DNA from: Eubacteriales bacterium
GTDB lineage: Bacteria > Bacillota > Clostridia > Lachnospirales > Lachnospiraceae
Assembly: GCA_030536565.1 (NCBI GenBank)
Contig: JAUNPT010000012.1
Coordinates: 3,119 to 20,072 of the forward strand
DNA: 16,954 nucleotides
Direction: 5' to 3'
Shown here in pieces: positions 1-7,389 of this stretch. Position 1 is the stretch's first letter. Every line of letters starts with the position of its first letter. Made by a program: the position numbers and the translations under genes. The notes beneath the pieces are model-generated. The model worked only from the letters and a program-made list of their open reading frames with translations, had not been told where the DNA came from and searched no databases.

Positions 1-2
1 TA

Positions 3-1691
3 TCAACAATCCCATGTCCCATTATCCAGAAAATGCCTTGCCTTTCTTTCCGCACCTGAAATAATTGACGGATTGTAACCTATCATATTCAAAAGCTTAA
101 TTGCATTACGCGTGGTTGCAGGGCCCTTAAACAGCTTAAAATTAAAGATTACATTATTATCTGACACTTCCTCCTGAAAATGATAATTGTCAAAATTGGA
201 AACAAGCATGGAGGTTAATTCAATATCATGGGTAGCAGCAAAACACAATGCTCTGCGTCCTGAAATACTTTTAAGTATCTCTGAAGACGCTGCAATTCTT
301 TCTACTGTATTAGTTCCCCTAAGAACCTCATCTACAAAGCACAGCACTGGCATGCCAGTTTCATTCACTGCGTCGAGGATACGCTTTAAGGACTTAATCT
401 CAACAATATAATAGCTGTTGGAGTTACTCAAATCATCTTTCAATGCCATTGATGAATAAATCCTGTATTCAGGTGCCCGATACCTTTCTGACACACTTGT
501 ATTGATTGTCTGTGACAGGATTGTATTGATTGCGATTGTTTTCAAAAATGTTGATTTTCCAGATGCATTTGAACCTGTTAATAAAACATGCTTTCTTGCA
601 GTAATTGAATTGGCTACAGGCTTCTCAATCAATGGATGAAAAGCCTTTTCCACCTCCATACCGCAGTATCCCCCTGTATTTGCGACAAATTCAGGTATTG
701 ACCAGTACGGCAGCTGTCTCCTAAACGATGCAACAGCTATTGAGCTTTCAATAAATCCAAGTGTATCCATCAGCTCATACACCTCACCAGTTTTATTATT
801 CATACTCCTGACCACATTATTAAATTTAATTAAATCCACATGGGTAAGCATTCTTATATAATCAAGAATTATCTCTGCCAACGAACCATCTATAGTTCCC
901 GTTTCCAAAAGCCACGCATTCTTTTTCACCTTTGTAAATGCTTTATCAAGCCTTTCCAGCAATTGATTATATTCCTTCAGCTCTTTTATACCTAATGCCC
1001 GGATTTCCTGCCCAGCTGAAAGCATTCTTATAATCTGGTTAACACATACAAAATAATGTTCTACCCTTGCCTTATATTTGTAATAAGTAATCACTGAAAA
1101 TGCAATTGATAAAATCATTGCCCATATTCCTATGACCGGATTATAAAAAACGCAGAAAATAACAGCAGCCAAAAGTATGATAAATGCCATATAATGAATC
1201 AGATTACTTCCAGTCTCTAAATCCATAAGAAGGTCAACATAATCACTAATTGAAATCCTTCTGGTATGCCCCAGCTTCTTGAAAATTTTCTGAATGTTTA
1301 TCCTATCCTTTTCATTTCTATCAAAAAAAGATGCCAGACGCTCCGTTTCATCCAGTGTTTTTTTACTCTGGCTTATATTTCGTAATCTCTTATACAGATA
1401 TTCCTCCCCTACTGAGGAATTAGTATTGTTAATCATACAAAAGACATCGTCCATATTAAGGTCGTTCCATGTTATGTCATCAATAACATTCTCCTGAGTG
1501 CCATTCTTAAAATAATGGGATATCTTCTCATATTCATCCATTGTATACTGTCTTTTAGGCCTTACTCCCCATTCAGCCATAAGCTTGTCTATACTCTTTT
1601 TACAGGCTTGTCTTTTATTTTGAATTACTGTGTATATAACAACAGCTGCCACTATAACAGCAAAGATAATCCTCATATCAACATTTTGCAT
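3..1691 (-). CDS. Membrane-anchored MutS-like ATPase (MutS C-terminal domain protein)
   Basis: 562 residues. The C-terminal third is a MutS-family ABC-type ATPase: Walker A GSNASGKST at about 373-381, a conserved SSMALKDDL segment near 413, a signature-like region around 420-432, Walker B VLCFVDE ending with Asp454-Glu455 followed by RGTNT, and a switch ATHD at 486-489. The N-terminal mismatch-recognition domain of true MutS is absent. Instead there is one hydrophobic helix at about 8-25 and a paired one at about 164-203, so the protein is probably anchored in the membrane with the ATPase in the cytoplasm. Such proteins are often named 'DNA mismatch repair protein MutS' in clostridia, but that role is unproven. 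It starts 24 bases after the deoD stop with its own GGAGA site, so the two are likely co-transcribed. The stop lies at the window edge and the gene is complete. Confidence 0.85.
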   Translation of the reverse strand: MQNVDMRIIFAVIVAAVVIYTVIQNKRQACKKSIDKLMAEWGVRPKRQYTMDEYEKISHYFKNGTQENVIDDITWNDLNMDDVFCMINNTNSSVGEEYLYKRLRNISQSKKTLDETERLASFFDRNEKDRINIQKIFKKLGHTRRISISDYVDLLMDLETGSNLIHYMAFIILLAAVIFCVFYNPVIGIWAMILSIAFSVITYYKYKARVEHYFVCVNQIIRMLSAGQEIRALGIKELKEYNQLLERLDKAFTKVKKNAWLLETGTIDGSLAEIILDYIRMLTHVDLIKFNNVVRSMNNKTGEVYELMDTLGFIESSIAVASFRRQLPYWSIPEFVANTGGYCGMEVEKAFHPLIEKPVANSITARKHVLLTGSNASGKSTFLKTIAINTILSQTINTSVSERYRAPEYRIYSSMALKDDLSNSNSYYIVEIKSLKRILDAVNETGMPVLCFVDEVLRGTNTVERIAASSEILKSISGRRALCFAATHDIELTSMLVSNFDNYHFQEEVSDNNVIFNFKLFKGPATTRNAIKLLNMIGYNPSIISGAERKARHFLDNGTWDC

Positions 1692-1715
1692 ATCTGTCTC
1701 TCCAATACTGTGTGT

Positions 1716-2438
1716 TTAGTTATGTTTTTCCATTTCAACTGCCGCTGCAAGGGCAACTTCCATCATCTGTCTAAAAGAATTTTGACGCTGTAAGGCATCA
1801 AGACTTTCTCCTGTGTATAAATGGTCGCTGATTGTCAACATGGCAAGAGCTTTTTTTCTAAGCCTTGCTGCATTCATATAAAGGGCTGCTGCTTCCATAT
1901 CTACTGCAAGTACATTCATCTTTTTCCATCTGTCATTAACCGAATTATCATCATTATAAAATATGTCTGAAGATAATATATTACCCACATGCGGCTTAAT
2001 ATCTAATTTTTCTGCACATTTTACCGCTGCTGACAAAAGCTCATAATCTGCAACCGGTGCATAATGGCCTGGCAGATTATAGGACGATACATAATTGGAA
2101 TCAGTACATGCCCCCATTCCAAAAACCAAGTCCATCAGCTTAATATCATCTGAGAATGCCCCTGCCGAGCCTATGCGTATAATGTGCTCCACATCATATT
2201 CACTAAATAACTCATAGCTGTATATACCTATAGACGGCATTCCCATTCCGCTTCCCATTACAGACACTTTAACCCCATCATAGTTTCCTGTAAATCCAAG
2301 CATGTTACGGACCCTGTTAAAGCATTTAACATCGCTAAGATACTCTTTTGCAATAAATTCTGCCCTCAACGGGTCTCCCGGCATCAAAACTGTTTTTGCT
2401 ATTTCTCCCGCCTGTGCACTGTTATGTGGTGTTGGCAT
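1716..2438 (-). CDS. deoD: Purine-nucleoside phosphorylase, DeoD (hexameric) type
   Basis: Reversible phosphorolysis of purine (deoxy)nucleosides to free base and (deoxy)ribose-1-phosphate in the cytoplasm. The ATG at 2438 gives 240 residues, the family's usual size, and has a perfect GGAGGG site at 2446-2451. The frame stays open to a TTG at 2501, but that extension would translate through a terminator hairpin and adds nothing conserved. Family residues are in place: GDPLR with Arg25, RIGSAG with Arg88, VDMEAAALY with Met181-Glu182, the catalytic Asp205 in ISDH, and Arg218. These correspond to E. coli DeoD Arg24, Arg87, Met180/Glu181, Asp204 and Arg217. It follows apt, which acts on the adenine it releases, and precedes the MutS-like gene, so apt and deoD form a purine-salvage pair. 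Confidence 0.95.
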   Translation of the reverse strand: MPTPHNSAQAGEIAKTVLMPGDPLRAEFIAKEYLSDVKCFNRVRNMLGFTGNYDGVKVSVMGSGMGMPSIGIYSYELFSEYDVEHIIRIGSAGAFSDDIKLMDLVFGMGACTDSNYVSSYNLPGHYAPVADYELLSAAVKCAEKLDIKPHVGNILSSDIFYNDDNSVNDRWKKMNVLAVDMEAAALYMNAARLRKKALAMLTISDHLYTGESLDALQRQNSFRQMMEVALAAAVEMEKHN

Positions 2439-2460
2439 AATAAATCCCTCCATTCCTGTT

Positions 2461-2491
2461 TTAAAAAGGCTGTCGCTTTTACACGACAGCC
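2461..2491 (-). terminator. Intrinsic terminator or attenuator between apt and deoD
   Basis: On the minus strand an 8-bp perfect stem (GGCTGTCG / CGACAGCC, arms 2484-2491 and 2468-2475) with an 8-base loop is followed directly by TTTTT. It begins 16 bases after the apt stop. The deoD ribosome binding site starts only about 10 bases after the T-run, so deoD transcripts must read through it or start upstream of it. Confidence 0.8.
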
Positions 2492-2507
2492 CGATGTACA
2501 ATAAATA

Positions 2508-3032
2508 TTACTTTCCAGGATACTTAATTACTGATTCCACCCTATACCCCTTAAGCTTATCTCTGCCCTTCAAGCCTTCAAGTTCCATTAAGAACGCAAT
2601 TCCTGCAACTTCGCCGCCAAGCTCCTCAACAAGCTTAATAATAGCTTCTATCGTTCCGCCTGTTGCAATAAGGTCATCAACAATAACAACCTTCTGGCCT
2701 TTTTTTATGGCATCTTTATGAATTTCTATAGTAGCAGTGCCATATTCCAATTCATAATCTGCCGAAATTGTCTCACAAGGCAGTTTTCCTTTCTTACGTA
2801 CCGGAACAAATCCCTTACCAAAATTATAAGCAACCGGAACACCGAAGATGAAGCCTCTTGATTCAGGGCCAACAACAACATCAAAATCTATATCTTTTAT
2901 TAAATTGCTGATGCCATCTACTGCAAGCTTTAATCCATCTGGATCTTGTATAACACTTGTAACGTCTCTGAATATAATCCCTTCCTCTGGAAAATCCGGT
3001 ATACTTCTTACGTAATCTTCAACTTTTTTCAT
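2508..3032 (-). CDS. apt: Adenine phosphoribosyltransferase
   Basis: Converts adenine and PRPP to AMP and pyrophosphate in purine salvage. It is 174 residues long, normal for bacterial Apt. The N-terminus contains the family hallmark IPDFPEEGIIFRD (11-23), then GPESRGF (55-61), the lysine/arginine-rich VRKKGKLP loop (78-85), and the PRPP-binding signature VVIVDDLIATGGT (115-127) with its paired aspartates. The ATG at 3032 is preceded by GGAGG about 10 bases upstream. It appears to have its own sigma-A-type promoter overlapping the end of spoIVA and is followed closely by a hairpin terminator and deoD. Confidence 0.96.
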   Translation of the reverse strand: MKKVEDYVRSIPDFPEEGIIFRDVTSVIQDPDGLKLAVDGISNLIKDIDFDVVVGPESRGFIFGVPVAYNFGKGFVPVRKKGKLPCETISADYELEYGTATIEIHKDAIKKGQKVVIVDDLIATGGTIEAIIKLVEELGGEVAGIAFLMELEGLKGRDKLKGYRVESVIKYPGK

Positions 3033-3071
3033 TTAGCTTTTGCCTCCATTTGTTCCTTAAAAATTATTTTT

Positions 3072-3100
3072 ATCATATCACATCACATTTATACAATCAA
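3072..3100 (-). promoter_or_regulatory. Putative sigma-A promoter of apt, overlapping the spoIVA 3' end
   Basis: On the minus strand, TTGATT (3095-3100), a 17-base spacer, and TATGAT (3072-3077) preceded by TGA, which forms an extended -10 element. The -35 hexamer is also the Leu-Ile codon pair near the C-terminus of SpoIVA. The position, about 40 bases before the apt start, fits vegetative apt expression separate from the sporulation gene. Confidence 0.6.
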
Positions 3101-4588
3101 GCAAACCAGTCCTGAATTTTCATTCATGACCTTTTCCAGAGTGGTACATATTTTATCAACACTTTCTCCCGTAATATTATGGGTTTTCTCCCTTATTCCA
3201 TCCTCTACAATCTGTTCCACTGTCTTTCCGAATATATTAGTATCCCATATGCCCTCAGCGTTATCCTTTGTATGCTGCTCAATATAAGCAATCAAATCAT
3301 CCGCCTGATTCTTTGTACCAACAATAGGTGCAATTTCAATATTTATATTTGTTTTCAATAAATTTATAGCCGGAACCTGTGCCTTTATCTTAACCCCAAA
3401 TTTATTGCCATTCTTAATAACCTCAGGTGTTTCAAGCGTTATCTCATCTCTTGCAGGGGTAACTATGCCAAAGCCTGAAACATTAACATCTGATAATGCA
3501 TTTGCCATCTTCATAAATTCCTGTTTTTTCTGAGACAGTTCACGAATCATGTTGATTAACTGATATTCATTATGGACAGGTTCATTAGTCAGCTCACTTA
3601 ATACATCGTAATAAACATCTGGCTTCATTTTAAACTGATAAACAACTGTTCCGGTTGAAAGGTCTGTGCTGTTTAAGTCAATGGATTCTATGTAATTATC
3701 TGTCTCCTCCCCTATATGCCTTTTTACATCTTTTATTTTTGATATTTCGTCCATTACGCGAAAAGCCATTGATGTAATATATTTCTTTAAGGCATGATCC
3801 TCTGAGAGCATGCTTACCCATTCCGGAGCATAGTAATCTATTTCTGAAACAGGAAATTCCATAAGAACATTTTCCAATATCTTCATTACATCATTCTTCT
3901 GCAGCTGGTCACAATTCACCGGCATAACATGAACCTTATACTTTTCCTCCATCTGTCTGGAAAGCTCAATTGTTTCCTGTGAATGAGGTTTCGCACTGTT
4001 AAGCAGAACTATAAATGGCTTGCTCAGCTTTAAAAGCTCTAAAATAGTTTTCTCCTCTGCTGGAACATAGCTTTCTCTGTCAATGTCTGTAAAAGAGCCA
4101 TCTGTAGTTACAACAATTCCTATTGTGGAATGCTCCTCTATAACCTTTCTTGTCCCTATTTCAGCAGCCCTTGTAAAAGGAATTGCCTCCTCAGACCATG
4201 GTGTTTTCACCATTCTTTCCTTATCGTGCTCTATATGTCCTAAAGCTCCCTCAACCATAAATCCAACGCAGTCAATCAGTCTTGTCTTCATTGTAAGCCC
4301 TTCTGCCGGATGAATTATAGCAGCTTCGCTCGGAACAAATTTAGGCTCTGTAGTCATAATTGTTGTTCCGGCCGCGCTTTGAGGCAGTTCATCTCTTGCC
4401 CGCTCTTTCACATGCTCATTTTCCATTTGCGGAAGGACACAAAGATCCATGAATCTCTTAATAAATGTTGATTTCCCAGTCCGCACAGGCCCAACAACTC
4501 CAAGGTATATTTCACCCTTTGTCCTCATCTGTATATCATGGTATATATCGTATCTTTTTTCAGTATCAGCATTTAATTCCATAACCAT
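3089..4588 (-). CDS. spoIVA: Stage IV sporulation protein A (spore coat assembly ATPase)
   Basis: SpoIVA polymerises on the forespore surface, using ATP hydrolysis, to make the basement layer of the spore coat. The ATG at 4588 gives 499 residues, against 492 in B. subtilis, and has GGGAGGA at 4595-4601. An in-frame TTG at 4603 would place that binding site inside the coding sequence and is rejected. The N-terminal TRAFAC-type P-loop domain is strongly conserved: EIYLGVVGPVRTGKST with Walker A at 33-41, DELPQSAAGTTIMTTEPKF with the sensor threonines near 79-80, LIDCVGF at 104-110, TTDGSFTDIDRE from 161, and LLNSAKPHS from about 195. The long C-terminal region ends in a hydrophobic LVCLIV, typical of the family. 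In B. subtilis it is transcribed by sigma E in the mother cell. Its presence argues that the organism forms endospores. Confidence 0.97.
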   Translation of the reverse strand: MVMELNADTEKRYDIYHDIQMRTKGEIYLGVVGPVRTGKSTFIKRFMDLCVLPQMENEHVKERARDELPQSAAGTTIMTTEPKFVPSEAAIIHPAEGLTMKTRLIDCVGFMVEGALGHIEHDKERMVKTPWSEEAIPFTRAAEIGTRKVIEEHSTIGIVVTTDGSFTDIDRESYVPAEEKTILELLKLSKPFIVLLNSAKPHSQETIELSRQMEEKYKVHVMPVNCDQLQKNDVMKILENVLMEFPVSEIDYYAPEWVSMLSEDHALKKYITSMAFRVMDEISKIKDVKRHIGEETDNYIESIDLNSTDLSTGTVVYQFKMKPDVYYDVLSELTNEPVHNEYQLINMIRELSQKKQEFMKMANALSDVNVSGFGIVTPARDEITLETPEVIKNGNKFGVKIKAQVPAINLLKTNINIEIAPIVGTKNQADDLIAYIEQHTKDNAEGIWDTNIFGKTVEQIVEDGIREKTHNITGESVDKICTTLEKVMNENSGLVCLIV

Positions 4589-4602
4589 AAAAAATCCTCC
4601 CA

Positions 4603-4624
4603 AATATACATATTTATGTATATT
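4603..4624. repeat. 22-bp palindrome upstream of spoIVA
   Basis: Perfect 10-bp arms (aatatacata / tatgtatatt) separated by 2 bases, made almost wholly of A and T, directly before the spoIVA ribosome binding site. It overlaps the candidate sigma-E -10 element. It could be a repressor operator or a weak 5' hairpin. It has no T-run and is not a terminator. Confidence 0.7.
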
Positions 4625-4642
4625 CAGAAGGACTTCATATAA
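4615..4642 (-). promoter_or_regulatory. Possible sigma-E-like promoter of spoIVA
   Basis: On the minus strand, TTATATG (4636-4642), a 13-base spacer, and TATACATA (4615-4622), whose ATACA core resembles the sigma-E -10 element (CATACANT). The -35 matches the KMATATT consensus only partly. It would give a very short leader before the binding site at 4595-4601. The assignment rests mainly on spoIVA being a known sigma-E gene. Confidence 0.35.
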
Positions 4643-4678
4643 TTCTATTATTTTTCAGAGTGAAATCTTATAATAAGT

Positions 4679-6325
4679 TTATTCACTATCTGTCTTATCT
4701 ACCGGCTCATACCCTGTAACCTTCCCTATTACAAAAAGAACTGTAAGCATCATTACAGACGCTATGGCAAGCACAATAAAAACATTCTGTATAAAGCCTG
4801 CCAGAATAAATGACACAAAAGAAACCGCTGCAACTGTCAACGAATATGGAATCTGGGTTGCTACATGATTTACATGGCTGCACTGTCCACCTGCTGATGC
4901 CATTATTGTTGTGTCTGATATTGGTGAACAATGGTCTCCGCATACTGCTCCCGCAAGGCAGGCTGCAATAGAAATAACCATCATCTCCCCATTTGGAAAC
5001 ACATTTATAACGATAGGAATCAGAATACTAAATGTCCCCCATGAAGTTCCTGTTGCAAATGCAAGCCCAAGCCCCACTGCAAATATAATAGCTGGAAGCA
5101 GGGCCTTTAAAGCTGAGGCAGAGCCAGCCACAAGTCCTGCCACAAAAACGTCAGCACCTAAAAGATTTGTCATTCCTGACAAAGTCCATGCCATAGCAAG
5201 AATCAAAATCGGCGAAATCATGGCTTTAAATCCTTCTGGTATACAGCTCATAAACTCTGCAAACGATATTACCTCCCTTAGCATATAAAAGAAGAATGTA
5301 AATATCAATGTAAAAAATGAACCGAGCACAAGCCCCACCGATGCATCAGAGGCTGCAAAGGCAGTAATGAAATCTTCACCTTCAAAAAAGCCTCCGGTAT
5401 AAACCATTCCCGCTATACAGCTGGCAATAAGCACGATAACAGGAAGCACAAGATCAATGACCTTCCCTTTATGATTAAATACCGTCTGTTCATTATCCTT
5501 GTAAGGCCTGTCTGGTGTAGTATATATATCCCCTCTGATTGCATTAAGCTCATGCTTACGCATCGGACCATAATCTATTCTTTTGAGCGTAACAAAAATA
5601 ATCATGATTAATGTAAGCAGCGCATAAAAATTATACGGAATTGTTCTTAAAAATGTTGTAAATCCATTAATTCCAGAATCCTCTGGAACTGAGGATGTGA
5701 CTGCCGCTGCCCATGAGCTTATAGGTGCAATAATACATACCGGAGCTGCTGTCGCATCAATAATATAAGAAAGCTTTGCCCTTGAAACTCTATGTGAATC
5801 TGTAACTGGTCTCATTACACTTCCAACTGTAAGGCAGTTAAAATAATCATCTACAAAAATAAGTACGCCCAAAGCCATAGTTGCAAGCTGTGCCCCTATT
5901 CTTGTTTTAATATGCTTTGACGCCCATGTACCAAAGGCCGCAGAGCCTCCTGCTCTGTTCATAAGTGCTACAAGTATCCCAAGAAGCACCAAAAATAAAA
6001 GGATACCTACATTCCAGCTGTCAGAAAGCTTATAAACCATACCTCCGTCTTCATTAAAAAGCATAGTATTCATCATAAGCTCTGCATTAAAATTAGAATA
6101 CAGCAGCGCACCTGTAATAATTCCTGCAAACAGGGAAGAATATACCTCCTTGGTTATAAGTGCAAGTCCAATTGCTACAACTGGCGGCAGCAGTGCAAAT
6201 ACTGTTGAATACGCTGCACTTGTATATTCTGTATCACCCGTATTTACTGGAACTGCAATTGAATAAATAATAAGTGCCAGCACTGCCATAAGCAGCACAA
6301 CCATAAATATTTTTTTCTTATTCAT
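4679..6325 (-). CDS. NhaC-family Na+/H+ antiporter
   Basis: 548 residues of strongly hydrophobic sequence with roughly a dozen predicted transmembrane helices, starting with one at about 6-26. Hallmarks of the NhaC superfamily are present: FVDDYFNCLTVG (157-168), PISSWAAAV (201-209), GTSWGTF (426-432) in a re-entrant-like segment, and GDHCSPISDTT (463-473) followed by a His-rich GGQCSHVNHVATQ. The family exchanges sodium for protons, while some members carry organic acids, so the exact substrate is inferred. The ATG at 6325 has a near AGGAT and a stronger AGAAGGAG further upstream; Met8 is an alternative start. It has its own promoter and is probably monocistronic, although I see no good terminator before spoIVA. 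Confidence 0.88.
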   Translation of the reverse strand: MNKKKIFMVVLLMAVLALIIYSIAVPVNTGDTEYTSAAYSTVFALLPPVVAIGLALITKEVYSSLFAGIITGALLYSNFNAELMMNTMLFNEDGGMVYKLSDSWNVGILLFLVLLGILVALMNRAGGSAAFGTWASKHIKTRIGAQLATMALGVLIFVDDYFNCLTVGSVMRPVTDSHRVSRAKLSYIIDATAAPVCIIAPISSWAAAVTSSVPEDSGINGFTTFLRTIPYNFYALLTLIMIIFVTLKRIDYGPMRKHELNAIRGDIYTTPDRPYKDNEQTVFNHKGKVIDLVLPVIVLIASCIAGMVYTGGFFEGEDFITAFAASDASVGLVLGSFFTLIFTFFFYMLREVISFAEFMSCIPEGFKAMISPILILAMAWTLSGMTNLLGADVFVAGLVAGSASALKALLPAIIFAVGLGLAFATGTSWGTFSILIPIVINVFPNGEMMVISIAACLAGAVCGDHCSPISDTTIMASAGGQCSHVNHVATQIPYSLTVAAVSFVSFILAGFIQNVFIVLAIASVMMLTVLFVIGKVTGYEPVDKTDSE

Positions 6326-6389
6326 CTGTAAATCCTATTATATTCTCCTTCTGATTTATTTTTATTGTCTGCAAAACAACAATTAATAT

Positions 6390-6418
6390 ATTATAACATG
6401 AAAACTTTTATTCACAAA
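6390..6418 (-). promoter_or_regulatory. Putative extended -10 sigma-A promoter of the NhaC gene
   Basis: On the minus strand, TTTGTG (6413-6418), a 17-base spacer, and a perfect TATAAT (6390-6395) preceded by TGT, giving an extended -10. It lies just after the tcdA stop and about 65 bases before the antiporter start, leaving a leader long enough for the two purine-rich binding sites seen there. Confidence 0.65.
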
Positions 6419-6423
6419 CCTTT

Positions 6424-7125
6424 TTAAAGCAAATCCCTTACTATCTCTGAAGCCAGCACAAGTCCTGCCGCAGCTGGAACAAATGCGATGCTTCCCGGTA
6501 TACTTCTTCTTGCATTATCCTCTAATGGCGCAGATACCTTCATTGGGGCTTCCTTTGAAAAAACGACTTTAAGCCCTTTAACACCTCTTTTTTTCATTTC
6601 ATAACGCATAACTCTTGCCAGCGGACACACTGATGTCTTGTATATATCTGTAACTTCAAACAATACCGGATTTAATTTATTTCCAGCCCCCATACTGCTG
6701 ATGACTGGCGTTCCAGCCGCTTTGCTTTCCATAATGATATCTATTTTAGCAGCAACTGTATCAACACAATCAACAACATAAGCATATTCTTTAAAACTGT
6801 ATTCATCATGATTTTGTGGAAGATAAAAGCTTTGATGCAGCTCCAGTTCAATATCAGGATTAATATCCTTAAGCCTCTCTGCAATAACCTCAACCTTTGG
6901 ACGTCCTATGGTGCTGTGCAGAGCTATAATCTGTCTGTTTATATTCGAAACACTTACTGTGTCATTATCAGTAAGCACTAACCTACCTACACCGCTTCTT
7001 GCCAAAGCCTCTGCCACATAACCTCCTACACCTCCCACACCAAATATAGCAACTGTAGAATGTGCCAGCTTTTCCATGGCATCATCTCCCAAAAGCAGCG
7101 CTGTTCTTGATAATTCTTCTTTCAC
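6424..7125 (-). CDS. tcdA: tRNA threonylcarbamoyladenosine dehydratase (TcdA/CsdL, E1-like fold)
   Basis: ATP-dependent enzyme that cyclises t6A37 of ANN-decoding tRNAs to cyclic t6A. It belongs to the HesA/MoeB/ThiF E1-like superfamily. It has 233 residues from a GTG at 7125; E. coli TcdA (268 residues) carries a longer C-terminus. The Rossmann nucleotide loop GVGGVGGY is at 29-36, followed by LTDNDTVSVSNINRQ (51-65) with the acidic pair and Arg64 of the adenylation site, CVDTVAAKIDI (120-130), SSMGAGNKLNP (143-153) and the family-typical CPLARVMRYEMKKRG (167-181). The ribosome binding site AAGGAGGT at 7131-7138 overlaps the stop codon of the preceding 76-residue gene, so translation is probably coupled. 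Other E1-like proteins are a less likely reading because the CPLAR segment is specific to this group. Confidence 0.9.
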   Translation of the reverse strand: MKEELSRTALLLGDDAMEKLAHSTVAIFGVGGVGGYVAEALARSGVGRLVLTDNDTVSVSNINRQIIALHSTIGRPKVEVIAERLKDINPDIELELHQSFYLPQNHDEYSFKEYAYVVDCVDTVAAKIDIIMESKAAGTPVISSMGAGNKLNPVLFEVTDIYKTSVCPLARVMRYEMKKRGVKGLKVVFSKEAPMKVSAPLEDNARRSIPGSIAFVPAAAGLVLASEIVRDLL

Positions 7126-7136
7126 CCCTAACCTCC

Positions 7137-7367
7137 TTATTCATCAAACTCCGCCAGAACATAATAACCTCTGCTGGTTTCTCCCACTTCCTTTACAACA
7201 CCATTTCTTGACTTCAGCCTGTCAGGTGTAGCAAAATTGCCAGACATGGCAACCGCAGGCTCTATTGTATAATAATAACTGCTTGGAAGCTTTCCTTCTG
7301 TTACTTCAACTTTATCTCCAGCCTTAACAAGATTAGGCCTGCTCATTGTAAATTCCATTTCTCTCAT
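7137..7367 (-). CDS. Conserved-looking small protein of unknown function (76 aa)
   Basis: I do not recognise this protein. It has no signal peptide, transmembrane segment or cysteine. The composition, with alternating hydrophobic and charged residues, many valines and a VKAGDKVEVTEG segment near 14-25, suggests a small beta-barrel (SH3/KOW-like), but that is only an impression. It starts 22 bases after recG and its stop lies inside the tcdA ribosome binding site, so it sits inside the recG-tcdA transcript. The ATG at 7367 has only GGGG upstream; in-frame ATGs at 7358 and 7346 are alternatives. The tight packing on both sides supports a real gene. Confidence 0.75.
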   Translation of the reverse strand: MREMEFTMSRPNLVKAGDKVEVTEGKLPSSYYYTIEPAVAMSGNFATPDRLKSRNGVVKEVGETSRGYYVLAEFDE

Positions 7368-7389
7368 AAATATACCCCGCTTCTATATA

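Noticed and set aside
2439..2501. N-terminal extension of deoD to a TTG at 2501
   Set aside because: It would translate through the apt terminator, lacks family similarity, and the ATG at 2438 has a perfect GGAGGG site.
4589..4603. spoIVA start at TTG 4603
   Set aside because: The five extra codons are the ribosome binding site itself (GGGAGGA); the ATG at 4588 is correctly spaced from it.
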